Of a stretch of 64,000 bases of DNA, positions 10,656 to 21,254 are shown piece after piece. The position numbers were made by a program, and so were the translations under genes. Every line of letters begins with the position of its first letter. Position 1 is the first letter of the stretch. The DNA is taken from contig NC_056727.1 of the NCBI RefSeq assembly GCF_019279795.1, positions 1,211,349,577-1,211,413,576 of the forward strand, given 5' to 3'. The notes under the pieces are model-generated. The model saw nothing but the letters and a program-made list of their open reading frames with translations, was not told the origin of the DNA and made no database searches. The stretch comes from Protopterus annectens. Its lineage: Eukaryota > Chordata > Ceratodontiformes > Protopteridae.

Positions 10656-11751
10656 TAGCCGATTGGTAAGAAAGGTCCCCTCACCCTATGCCCATACAGC
10701 AACTCAAAGAGTGAAAAACCTGTGGATTTCTGGGTAACATCTCTGTAAGCAAACAGAAGGGGCAAATATTTGTCCCACTCCCTCTTAAACTGGTCTGCAA
10801 ATGCCCGTAGCATGGACTTCATTGTAGAGTTTAACCTCTCAACAAGACCATTAGTCTGGGGATGGTAGGGGGTGGTCTTCAGGTGCTTCACCCCACAGTA
10901 CTTCCACAGACAAGCCAGTAGGTCTGACATGAAATTGGCACCTCTATCAGTCAGTATTTCTTTTGGGAAACCTAGCCTGCTGAAAATCTCTAACAAAGCA
11001 TTTGCCACCTTTTCTGCCTCAATGGAGGACAAAGCCACTGCCTCGGGGTATCTTGTAGCATAATCTACTACCACTAGGATATACTTTTTCCCTGGGAACT
11101 TGGGGTACTCAAGAGGCCCCACAATATCCACAGCTACCATCTGAAATGGCTCCTCAATCACAGGCAAAAGCATCAAAGGAGCTCTCACCTGGTCTCCTGC
11201 CTTGCTTACCTTTTGGCACTGCTCACTGATCCTGCAGTACCCTGTTACATCTCTGGAAATTCCAGGCCAATAGAAGTTCTGCATAATTGTCTCTTTGTAT
11301 GTTTTATGCCCATATGACCTGCAAAGGGAATATCATGGGCTATGACGAGAAGTGTCAGACAGTAGGCTCTAGGTACTACAAACTGCTGTACTCTCTCACC
11401 TTCTAGCCCTCCCTCAGGGTTCCAGTCTCTATAGAGTAACCCTTTGTCCCAGTACACAGATTCCCTCATCCCTTGAGAATCACACTCCTCACTAGCTACC
11501 TGCCTCAGGCCTTGTAATGTAGGGTCTGTGAGCTGAGCCTGTCTCAACTCTTTCTTTGTAACCCTTCCTAGCTCCTCTTCCAAAGGAAGTCTGGCATCCT
11601 CTGACAACAGTGCCTCACTGTTAGCCTGGGTACTACTACTCACCTCTACCTTTGCAGTCACTCTGTCCAAGGGAACATCAGTACCCACAAGCAGCTGTGT
11701 CTCACCTTCAGTCTCACTGCTACAGAGTAGCTCCCTCCCTAAAGTAACCAC
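10656..11751 (-). pseudogene. Integrase zinc-binding and catalytic core
   Basis: The integrase that inserts element cDNA. The upstream frame (11751-11245) ends with AHDIPFAGHMGIKHTKRQL, the two His of the HHCC zinc finger. The next frame (11284-10637) has FYWPGISRDV, then YCRISEQCQK, where the usual first Cys of the CxxC pair reads Ser. The DDE core is complete: AVDIVGPLEYP, ILTDRGANFMS and NGLVERLNSTMK supply Asp, Asp, Glu. FELLYGHRVRGPF follows and the sequence breaks at the SINE. It resumes at 8600. A frameshift near 11265 separates zinc finger and core. Confidence 0.9.
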
Positions 11752-11850
11752 CCCACCAGCCCTGGCTGCAAGTATTCAGTCTGTATGGGTTCTCCCCAGG
11801 CTACCAGACCCACATGCTGGTCTCAAAGCCGAACTGTGCACATAATTGCA

Positions 11851-13077
11851 TTAACACATAGGGAAGGATTTTGATGAGGCAGTACTATCAGGACATCTTG
11901 CAGGATGGTAGTTTGTTACCCCTGTTGTCTCAAGACAACCTACTATTGGCATTTTGTCCTTCCCACTTACTGGCTCTCTCACACCTTTTGTTCTCCACCT
12001 TGCCTCCATGGACATCTGTATGTCACATGGCCTCACTGGTTGCATTAAAAACATGTAATCCTAGGTCATGGACATGTACCTAGACTATTGGCTTCCCCTG
12101 CTACTGGCAGATTCTGTTGGGTCAGTCTGGGCTGCCCACTATGGGTTCCTTAAGACCCATGAGAAGTACTGGGGGGTCCCTTTCCTGTTCAGGGATGCCC
12201 TGCTTGCTAGGTATAGGTCTCTCTTCTTCCCCAACTCATCTGAAGTAGCACATTGTCAATCAGCTAACCAGATCCTCATGTCCTCAGGCAAAGTGCTAAG
12301 GGCTTGTTCCCTCATCAAAAGGTCTTCCAGCCCTTCAAAAGTGGTGACCTGACATCCACTCACCCACCTATGAAAATAAGTGCTTTATGCTCACAAAACT
12401 TTTTCCTACAGGTTTCAGGTGTTAGCTTACACAATTCTAACAGACAATTCTTAACAGCAGTATAAATCACAATATTCACAATCAGAAAGTTTAGAAAACA
12501 CAGTTACAGCTTTACCATGGAGTAAGGGGGTCAGGAACTGTAACCAGAGCTTTGGTCAATCATATTGTTTCATTCATATGTATGAGATGGTATGTAAACT
12601 ATCAAAATGATCCCCCTCTTTAAACTGTGGAAGAAAATGTACTGACCTTTTGTGCTTCTAGGGTCCAGTTACTCCCTTCCCCATTACCTCCATGACACTG
12701 GCGAAGAGTCAGCATCTCTTTCTCATGCTGCCTCTGCTTTTCCTCAGCTTCCAGGCATAGCAGTTTCTCATTCTCCTCAGCCTGTAAACATCAGTCTCTC
12801 TGCTGCTTCTATTTCCAAATGCCTGGCCTCCAACTCAAGTCTCTTTAGCTCCAGATGGATTTTTAAGTCCTCTGCAGAAAGGTTGAGCTGTCAATTATGA
12901 GTGTTGTACATATCCATGGCCAGTCTGATCGCCCTCCTGACTGCTGTTTTCTGATACAGCTGTGACCAAAGCTGTAATAATGTCTGCCTTAGTCAGGTTT
13001 CAATGCACCAGCCCCTTAGCCTGGCACATCTCAGCCAACTGGCTCCTTAACGGCTTGCCATACTCCTCTGCCGACAT
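11851..13077 (-). pseudogene. Gag of Gmr1-like element (SCAN-like capsid, zinc knuckle)
   Basis: Reading down the minus strand from a Met at 13077: a SAP-like segment (GKPLRSQLAEMCQAKGLVH then LTKADIITALV); a coiled-coil rich in Leu/Glu (LELKRLELEARHLEIEAAER, about 12860-12800); and a capsid segment FEGLEDLLMREQALSTLPED followed by RIWLAD (12352-12240), with the EQ...LP...WL pattern of SCAN domains. Last is a zinc knuckle with CX2CX4HX4C spacing at 12012-12053 that contains two stop codons. Gag packages element RNA. Many stops and frame changes are present. A SCAN-like capsid supports the Gmr1 assignment, because the SCAN domain is thought to derive from Gmr1-like Gag. Confidence 0.7.
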
Positions 13078-13291
13078 GCTTGCCTGCTCTCCCTGACCAA
13101 CTAAGCTAACAAAAGAAATAAAACAATTGTGATCTGAACTCTGAATATTCACTGTGTGGCTGATTTGAAGTACAAAAACACCTTCAGTAATCACTGTACA
13201 CAAGCTACAGGAATTCACTATCCACACCACTACAAGCCAGTTGCCAACCAATTAATATGTGGTGTGGATATCCCACCACTGTCAAACAATA

Positions 13292-14550
13292 TGCAACACC
13301 TGTGCACTGGCCCAGCAATCAAAGAACCTCAATTCTCACCACTAACACCAGTGAGGGGTGTCCACATTGGGAAGGATAATAAATACACAGTAAACTACAA
13401 TTTCCCTTAAGAGCACACACGGATCACGGTCAGTCTGGTACTGGTTTCTCCCTTTCTCTCCAGATCCCCAATAAGACTCCCCAATGGCACAGCTATATGC
13501 TCAGCCTAGTGGTCAAGCTAAAACCTCCAGCGCCCTCACTGTCCAACCACTGCTTTGTGTCCTTGCCCAATTAGCTGACACACACACACACACGCACACA
13601 CACATAAGGGTTATATACAAGCACACAGACACTCCTGGGGAATTCTGACACAGGTTCTCCATCTATGCCCATTCCTGCCAGTCTACAAGGTAGTAACAGC
13701 TGCCACCAACCACTAATATCAGCTACTAAAAAAGCCCTTACCAAAAGGGTGTCCAATTATTACAGTTTAATAGTATTATCCAAATAGTGTGACCCAGGGC
13801 TAAAGCTATTGGAGAGGCTTGGCCAGTATCACTATATACACGCAATGTGCTCTAGAGCTTAAATTATCTCTTACACAAAACAGCCACAGTTGAAAACGTT
13901 TAAAAATATTGAATAATAAATAAAAACCACAAGACGGTACTTCTTTTGAGTTCAGAGATCACAGGAAAATGCTTAAAATAATACAGTAGAATAGTTCTGA
14001 CATCAATACAGAAAAACAGCTAAACTAAACTTACTATTTTCTATCTATATCCAAGAGCAACCACAGTTCTAAATAAGCTTACATATTGAGCAAATCAGAG
14101 TACTGAAGAGTTGTCAGCTTTAGACAAAATCCAAAATGCTCTCTCTTTCTCTGAGAAAGTCCTTTAAATTACTAATACATCCTACTGACTCATTTTAGAT
14201 TACATCATTCTCTGGTTTCCCAGGCTAACAGAAATAAGCTTGCACCTGGTCAGGAAACTACAGCAAATAAAACATTATATATGTAAAATCTAGCAATTGA
14301 CTCTGAACTCGAAACAATAGAAAGAATCTGCTGGTTCAGACACCACAGCTCTGAGCCCTGAGATCAAAATAGTCATAAAATGATTGACTTATCACCTTTC
14401 TTACAGCAGAGTGCATTGTTACATTTTTGCAGTTCAACATCCAATACAGTCTTCTCATATTTAAGAGAACAAGCCTATGGCTTTTATTATTATTTACAAA
14501 GACATAGAAATTCTATCTAGCTAGGTTGGCAACCTTCACACATCTTCACA
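13292..14550 (-). repeat. 5' LTR of Gmr1-like element
   Basis: About 1.26 kb, TG at 13292 and CA at 14550 in plus orientation. Homologous to 5653-6673 and carries about 290 bp (13885-14180) that the other LTR lacks. Confidence 0.85.
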
Positions 14551-15293
14551 TCCTACTTCAGCCAATGGATCAGGGAGCAATATAGCCTCATTTAAGGCCT
14601 ATTATCTACGGCGGACCTTCTTAAAAGCAGTCAGGGCTACCTAAGTTCTGGAAGAATTAGAACATCTATGAGGCCATCAAAAATATTGCCAATTCTTGAG
14701 ACAAGTCAAATATAAAAGGAGTGTGGAACAAATTGTGGCCACAATTTGCGCATCCTTTACAGGCTTCTACAGGTGACAATGCTGAAGCCAGGCAAGCTGT
14801 GGTTGATATTGTAATAGACTGCAGTTAGACATCACGGACATGGATATCATAGAGTTACTTGACTCCCATGGCAAAAAACTGACCAATGAAGACCTTATGG
14901 AACTGAAACAGCAGACAGTAGCATTTGAGGAAGAAAACAGGAACCTAGAAACTTCAATAAAGTTTGTCAAAGAGTTAACTGAAGCCTTTTGTCTCATTGA
15001 AGCAGGAATGGCAAAGTTAGAGGAGCAAGATCCTAATGCAGAGCAGTTCACCCAAGTTTACTGTACAGTTACTGAGGGCCTCAGCTGCTATAAGGCCATT
15101 TATGATGAGAAAAAAAAGCTCTGTACAAACCTGACTTGAAGCCTACTTCAAGAAATTGATTCCAGTAGTAAACACCCTCTCTCCAGCAGCAGAATCAAAC
15201 CCCGACTCTGCACCACCAGGTCCATTCTCTCCAGCAAGTCCACCATTTTCCATCCAGTTCATAAAATCACTGAACTGTCTAACTCACAAATGA
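14551..15293 (+). pseudogene. Tigger/pogo transposase, C-terminal piece (D3)
   Basis: Resumes exactly where 5652 stopped. The first codons give LLQPMDQGAIASFKAYY after a 1-base shift, carrying the third catalytic Asp (MDQG). RRTFLKAVRAT and EAIKNIA-like residues follow. Then a clean 99-codon frame (14840-15139) holds DIIELLDSHGKKLTNEDLME, EAFCLIEAGMAKLEEQDPNA and CYKAIYDEKKK, the TIGD1-like C-terminal region. In the next frame VQT, a stop, LEAYFKKLIP and a Ser/Pro-rich tail run to TGA at 15291-15293. D2 and D3 would be about 30 residues apart in the uninterrupted protein, as expected of pogo-type enzymes. Confidence 0.88.
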
Positions 15294-15299
15294 GTGATA

Positions 15300-17150
15300 A
15301 CCTTTACAGCAATTGTTATCGGGACTGTGGAGTCATCTGCACTTTGTATTAGGGAAGGCTTTTGATGGTGCTGCTGGGAATGAGAGACAGGCAGTCATAC
15401 TCGCTGAGCTTTTGAACTATAGAAGGGTTGGTTGAGATCCGTTTGCTGTAAAAAATTATGTTGAAAACTTTAGACAATTATAGAAATAAGACTAGTACAC
15501 AGCCGTCTCCAGCTTTACTGACAGCATCTACAAAAGGCTGCAAGTGCAATGTTAGTACAACGTGAGGGACAGAAGCAGCGTTGTGTGGGAGATAGAATTT
15601 TTCCTGCAGGAGATACAGATTTACAAAACACTTGAAAAATGTATTCAAAAACATTGCTAGAGTGGCGATAATTGCTACAGGTCTAAAAAAATTTATTAAT
15701 GTATGTTGAACTTCCTCTTTTGTGTAGAGGGATAATGTGCATTTGTTTTCCAGAGAGAGGGACTGTAGGATTCCTGGACTGACCTATTTGTAATTATCAA
15801 ACATGAAAGGAAATGTTATTGTCTGTTATTTTAAAAGGGTTCTCACTTGGAAGGTCATCAGCTAAAACAGTGCATAATAGTTTTATATAGGATGTGGGCA
15901 CAGGTTTTGAAGATGAAAGTATTGCATTTTTTACTGGGGTTAGGGTTAAATGTTTGGTCAACCATTAATGAAATCTTGCATCTCAGAGTTTTAGGGCTGT
16001 GTTTACTACTGTCCTGAATGATGTTGTATTATAGCTTTTGTCTTCATTTGTTTGCTTTTTAGTACGGTTGTGGAGCATTTTGGAGTTTGAGATGTTGTGG
16101 TGTTTTACTTTGTTGCCACTATTTCCACATATTTTTCTCTACCTGCATTAACATTCTCTTTTTGGGATTGCTAAATTGCATTTTTTTCTTCTTTTTAGCC
16201 TCTTGCTTTTAGGGAGTACAAGGTTACTTATAAACCTAGCTCTAAGGGGAGGATTTTTAGTATGTTCCAGGTACTAGATGATAGGGTAGTGGTGCTGCGG
16301 TAGCGTTGTCACTGCACAGCAAGACGTTGCTGCGTTCGATTCTCAGCTAGAGAGTGTCTTCTGTGTGGAGGCATGTGTGAATGGGCGTGCCTCCGTTGAA
16401 GGTTATGCTTCAGGGCTGGTAACTCTGCACGTAAAAATCCACTACCAAACATTAGCAGACCGGAGTTCCGCTGTGGCGACCCCTAACCGGGATAAGCCGA
16501 AAGACACAACCAACAAAGTTGAACATGCAACCTGTTCCCAAGTTTTTTTATATAAATGTTGTTTAAGTGGGCGTGTGAGATGTCTGGTTGCACAGGTTGG
16601 GAGATGGTCACCAAGGGAGTCCGACACTGTACCTGTGGCAGTGAATTTATTAGAGTCTGATACTAGGCTCCGGTCTAAGAAAGGAGTTTGATGCCTTGCT
16701 ATAATGTGTGGGGCTATTAGTTGTCTGAAACTGTACAAATTCATTGGACTGAGACATCACCTAGTAGTAGTTTTTTTTCTTGTGGGACTTATTATGGACA
16801 TGCCATGTAGGATATCTTCCAGTGTACCTTAACTGTCTCCAAGAGAGATGTGAAGGACAGTAATACATATTTTTATTATTTTCATGAAATTAATAAGAGA
16901 CTCTGCTGAACTGAACTCTGCTCATTTGTTTATCGTAAGAGGAAATGTGGCAGTTATTGGGAAATATTAAAGAAATACCACCACCCTTCTTTATATGGCC
17001 ATTACGGAGGATATTATAGTCAGAGGGTATAATTTCAAAGTTGTGTATTATGGCTTTAGGCAAAGTTTCAGGTGTTCCAGTTATAGTTAGAATAATCAGC
17101 CTTGTTTTAGATGATCCAGGCATCTAGGTAGTTCAGAAGTCTTATTTCTT
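15300..17150 (-). mobile_element. Decayed LINE-X copy (endonuclease and RT)
   Basis: Minus-strand remnant of the same LINE family as 8600-10517. From high to low coordinates: an endonuclease piece with IIPSDYNILRNGHIKKGGGIS (17123-16890); GTVSDSLGDHLPT near 16620, the EN C-terminal block; a SINE insertion (16286-16518); a PLYTKEE-like RT segment (about 15730); motif A FL(stop)LSKVFN (about 15480); and a motif C trace SADDSTV near 15320. It is cut off just after motif C at the Tigger 3' end. Many stops occur; this copy is older than the one at 8.6 kb. Confidence 0.65.
16286..16518 (+). mobile_element. tRNA-derived SINE with RTE-type tail, copy 1
   Basis: Head with a recognisable A box region (GGTGCTGCGGTAGCG) and a perfect B box (GTTCGATTC). 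The middle has TGTGTGGAGGCATGT, and the 3' end has GGAGTTCCGCTGTGGCGACC followed by GATAAGCCGAAAGAC. The CTGTGGCGACCCC...GCCGAAAGA end is the common RTE-associated SINE tail of fishes. A second copy is on the minus strand at 46622-46888. Confidence 0.8.
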
Positions 17151-17420
17151 ATGCTTCTAGTATTTATCGTATTTGGGATTGACATTTGTGAGGTTACAGT
17201 AGTGTATGGAAGAGAAAATTGTGTCTTTATGTTGGTCGTGATAGGTGGGATCAGAAATATAGATGGCTCAACCAGTTCCCTGTGCCAGTACTACAACCCC
17301 CCCCCCCGAAAAAAAATAATTGTAATTAGCCCACCACTATAATGTTGCAATGGGCTTGTTACAGTTAGATCCCCACCCCCCCACATTCTTTCACCGAAGG
17401 AAAAAAAGTCTGTTTCTTTT
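17151..17420. other. Unassigned spacer, low complexity
   Basis: No domain seen. It contains a 12-base C run near 17297-17308 and may be the 5' remainder of the LINE to its left. Confidence 0.3.
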
Positions 17421-18007
17421 ATAGGTTCATAGGTGTTTACTAGGCTAATGACAACAATGCCTTTAAGCCTAGCCATGCATCCCAAATCTCTGACAAGTTC
17501 TGATACCCTTGAGAAGTGTAAGTATGGGCCTGGGAGATGAACCATTTACAGGTTACCTGTTTGCATTAGAGACATGGTGCCAAACTAGGGATGAATTTCC
17601 CGTTTCCCCATCCAATTTGCATTTGAATTGGGTTAGGGAGGAACTATGCTTCACATGGATGGGGAGCCTGTTCCATAGATGGGGTAGTCTCTGGGATACA
17701 TACCTATCTCTCCAGCAGGTCCTACCTATATCACAGGCACGGTTTAAGTCTTTAGAATGGGTAATTCTGCTACTGTTTGTTTTGTGTATTTAGAGGTCCA
17801 TCAGAGTGGGGTCTGACAATGCCTGGCATAGATCTCCACTCAAAAGCCTGTAAGAGATAAAATACAGGGAAAGGGTTTTTAGGTGGTCTGCAGAGGACAT
17901 ATTACTTACTATTCTTTTAGTAAGGAACGTCTGCGGATGTTCCAGTTGTTGGAGATGCTTGATTAGGTACATACCAAAGGGGGCAGTGTACTGAATGATA
18001 GGTCTGA
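17421..18007 (-). mobile_element. CR1 LINE 3' fragment
   Basis: Starts with the CR1 3' signature in reverse (ATAGGTTCATAGG...CTAGGCTAATG...AAGCCTAGCC). It runs into the C-terminal RT region, where the minus strand encodes YLIKHLQQLEHPQTFLTKRI and SYRLLSGDLCQALSDP. It is 5'-truncated at about 18007, where similarity to the other CR1 copies stops. Confidence 0.8.
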
Positions 18008-19190
18008 TGGCACACCAACCAGATGGCTAGATACACAATGTGTCCTGTTTCTGTGGCTTGCCCCAACCCTCCTTCCATGCATTAAAATGTCTTATTTTAA
18101 AAAACTGTAGCAAACTGTTTCCTACAATGTAACAAGCAGTTTGCTACAGTTTAGACCACACCCTGAGCACTACAGCAATCAGGCTTGACTGCAAATGTAA
18201 TACTGGAGATCTGGATCATCTGATTGCATCCACCCCCGAACACTTTGTGCCAGGGGCAGTTGCCCATCATGCCTCACCGTAGCTACACTCATGGGTGGGG
18301 CCAGGATTAGGGCACATGTTTCTTCCTAGGAGGATTTTAGTTTCAGTAAAGTAGAAAAATAATCAAGCTGTATTTGGAGTAAAAGGTGAGGGCATCATTA
18401 AATAGGTTAGGTGTGATATGTGAAGAGTTTAGGGAGGAAGTATGGATAGATGATTGGGACAGAGTTGGAGAGATGTTGAGAGCTATTATGGAGTCATGGT
18501 AGGATGAGAAATGACTCAATAGGATAAGAATAGAGGATAAAGGTGAGAAATAGCAGGATTAATTAATATGGATGGCAAGTAGGAATATTGTAGAAAGCAA
18601 GAAGTTGCAGGGCTATAGAATATTTAGTGGTGGTGGTAGAGTCATAGCTGGCAGAAGGTAGGAAAGTATGTATAAAAGGAGGTTGTCCTCATCTTCTCTG
18701 ATGTTTCTGAAATTTAAGAAATAGATGGTTTGAAAGGAAAGAATATGAGGACATAGTCAAGATAGAAGTTGAAGGTTTATTTGGGGAAAAGTAGAAGTTA
18801 AAATGCAGAATAATAGATTTGTTGAGGGGTCTGAGTAGGAATGGATATAGTGCAAAGCAGTATGGAAGGGAGAAAGGTTGTTGGGAATGTTGCTAAGATG
18901 TTAGGAGGAGGTCAGGAAATAGGTAAATAGAAAGAGGAGTATTTGGATGATAGTACCAAAATTGTAAGGGAAGGGGTGTCACAGGTAAAAGGTGTATGTG
19001 GAAAGTTTAATGGTAGACTAAGTGGGATATGTGGGAACTGGGATAGGGTAGGAGAGGATAGCTGACTTCCCACCCTCAGGTCAGTTATTACAGAGATTGT
19101 TAATTGATCAGTATCTGCCGTAAACTGAGCAATTAACAAGGAGGCACAAAGCAGGACAAAGTTTTCTTACATTTACTGAACACAAACACC
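18008..19190. other. Non-coding, AG-rich stretch
   Basis: No gene recognised. 18102-18152 holds a perfect 16-bp hairpin. 18340-19100 is strongly purine-rich on the plus strand, and its minus-strand ORFs are Ser/Pro/Leu-rich without a motif. Confidence 0.4.
18102..18152. repeat. Perfect 16-bp inverted repeat
   Basis: AAACTGTAGCAAACTG at 18102-18117 and its exact complement at 18137-18152, with a 19-nt loop. Confidence 0.9.
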
Positions 19191-19199
19191 AGGAAGCTA

Positions 19200-20670
19200 A
19201 GAGAGACCAAGTACATGGCATATACAGTGTAATCTACTGTTCAAGAGGAAGGACAGTGGCCAACTTAGTAAGTGGTTCTTAAGAGTGCAACGACTACTCC
19301 TTTTGGTGGGGCGATTGTCAACGTAACACACCACTTTCAGCAGAGGAAAGGCACATATTTGACAAGCTAATACTCAGCAAGCCTCTCTGTATTAAGACTT
19401 GCTTACATTGTACAATGACAACATTCTCAATGAAAACGCTCGCAGAGATCCTTCAGTTTCAGGGTCAGGGATGGATGTAGTGACCAAAAACACTGAAAGG
19501 AAAAAAGAACTATACTAAATTGAATTATATGGAGTCAATGAAGTAAATACTTATTCTGAGAGATGGAGGAAGGACCACAATGAGTACACACACAAAAGCT
19601 TCCGATTTTCCCCTTAGTACCCCTTCTGTCCCTTTGCGTATGCTCCATTATCAGTGCAGTCCAAACTTCTGTTTATCGTCATCCCAAAATAACCCTGGGA
19701 GGAACTGTGGAAGGGCTATATTTACTCCCAATACTTCTCTGTTAACATTTCCTCTAGTAAATTCCAGTCTAGCTTATTTTTATACCCTACTTCCAGACAT
19801 TGCTATTGGAAAAATCTTTTTCCATTTCTGTACTGGATTAGTTCTTAAAACTTTTTCTGCTACTTTATAAAACATAATATTCTGCATTTCTTCTTCTTTA
19901 AGAACTTGCTGGCCTTTTTCCACTTCCAAATATATTCTGTTAGCTCGTTATTGATCACAAACTTCTCTGGTTGATGAACATATGCTTGACTTTAAGCCTA
20001 AAAACTAAAATTTTCACTGCTTTTATCTTATGATCTCATGTCATCTTTTTTGCACACATCTTTTAAAATCTATACGCCTAAATATGTCATCTTAGGTCCC
20101 CGTAAATACTGCTGCTACTGGACCACACATGAATACATGTGCTTTTATCTTCATTTTATATCCCAAAAAGATTTCAGTCCTACAATGTTCCATAACACCA
20201 AATTGTCCCTTTCTGGATTTATCAAGTCAGAAAATATCTGCAAATAAAGCTAACTATTCTTATACTAGACAGCGCCTTGAATTTATGATTACCTTATTTT
20301 CCATTGGCTTTAAATACAGAAAAAATAAACATTGGGAGAGAAAAAAAAATCCTTGCCTATGGAAAAAAAAATCCTTGCCTGTTTTTTCTGTTCATACACA
20401 GGTCTTGCCTGTGACCCTTCATATATGCTCTTAATTAACCTTATTATTCCATCTGGGAATAGAAAGGCTACCACTGGCTTACTCAGAATCCCAGCAGACT
20501 CTCAAAATGCTTCCTCTGCACAAAAGTCCACCAAATAGGCAAAGTTTTCTTGTGTTCTGCTTTGCTCTAGATCATAGTCATATTAAAATGTTGTCAAATG
20601 TTGGCTTTCCCTCCATAAACCACACTGATCCATATCCATCAACTTTGATTGTCTGTACTAGCAAAGAGAA
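19200..20670 (-). mobile_element. L1-like ORF2 remnant
   Basis: Minus-strand translation in shifting frames gives blocks resembling L1/Tx1-type ORF2: VDFCAEEAF (motif A-like), an LYLQIFSDLINPERD trace where LFADD..L.NPE is expected (about 20230), and FWDDDKQKFGLHCNGAY followed by KGQKGVLRGK (about 19690-19600), resembling the post-RT FW...GG.GLP region. Each match is weak; their order and spacing make an L1-like remnant the best explanation. No intact ORF. Confidence 0.45.
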
Positions 20671-20674
20671 TGCC

Positions 20675-20826
20675 CAAAGGTACAAACACCAAACACAAAA
20701 ACGGCCAACACTCCTATGAGAAGTTCATCATATTCTTTTAATCACTTAACATTCAACATATTAGTGTAAAAAATACACCAAAATGAAAACCACCAAACGT
20801 TTTTTACTCAATAGTCATCCTCAGTG
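20675..20826 (-). repeat. Dispersed repeat with hammerhead-like CTGA...AAAACG core
   Basis: On the minus strand CACTGAGGATGACTATTGAG and a run of AAAAAACG are followed by TTTGGTGTATTTTTTACAC and an ATATGATGAAC segment. The same unit is at 28265-28425 on the plus strand. Confidence 0.7.
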
Positions 20827-20828
20827 TA

Positions 20829-21254
20829 TTGTATAACCAAACATTCCTTCAACACAATATGTAATCAGTATAAAGGATTAGAGCCACCCTTCTCATTAAT
20901 TAATTAATTTTTTTTTTAAAGGTGCTCTCTCACATTCCAGGGGGGGAAAGACCCCACCAAATTTGATAAAAGTTCCTTTTTATTCAAAATATTATGCCAA
21001 CCAGCCTTCAAATTCCTATTACCTAGGACTCATCAATAATTATAAATTTAAAATGTGAGGTGTCATGGTATTTTTGAATAAAAAAAAAAAAAAAAAAAAA
21101 AAAAGAAAGAGAGAGAGAGAGAACTTGATGGTGTCTTTTACCCTGGAATTAATGAGCACCTTTAAAAAAATAATTGAATTAAATTAATGAGAAGGGTGGA
21201 TCTAATCATGTATACTGAATATATATTGCGTTGAAGAAATGTTTTGTTATACAA
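20829..21254. mobile_element. 426-bp palindromic MITE with TA flanks
   Basis: An imperfect inverted repeat over nearly the whole length, centred near 21040. The left arm starts TTGTATAACCAAACATTCC. The right arm, read in reverse complement, starts TTGTATAACAAAACATTTC, and both continue through CAATAT, CACCCTTCTCATTAAT and AAAGGTGCTC. TA dinucleotides flank both ends (20827-20828, 21255-21256). The right half contains an A-run and GA repeat. Long inverted repeats and TA flanks fit a Tc1/mariner-type non-autonomous element. No ORF. Confidence 0.8.

Larger units (their letters stand above)
5653..14550 (-). mobile_element. Gmr1-like Ty3/gypsy LTR retrotransposon
   Basis: An 8.9-kb minus-strand element (about 6.8 kb without the later LINE and SINE insertions). 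On the minus strand the order is LTR (14550-13292), Gag with SCAN-like segment and zinc knuckle, integrase, reverse transcriptase, RNase H, polypurine tract, LTR (6673-5653). Integrase before RT is a copia-like order, but the RT and integrase motifs are gypsy-type. That combination is known for Gmr1-like elements of deuterostomes. It sits between the second and third catalytic Asp of the Tigger transposase. Flanks CCCTA (left) and TCCTA (right) are consistent with a 5-bp target duplication. All ORFs are damaged. I could not see an aspartic protease DTG/DSG motif. Confidence 0.85.

Noticed and set aside
5653..14550. An endogenous retrovirus with env
   Set aside because: No envelope-like ORF lies between RNase H and the 3' LTR (only about 170 bp); domain order and motifs fit an LTR retrotransposon.
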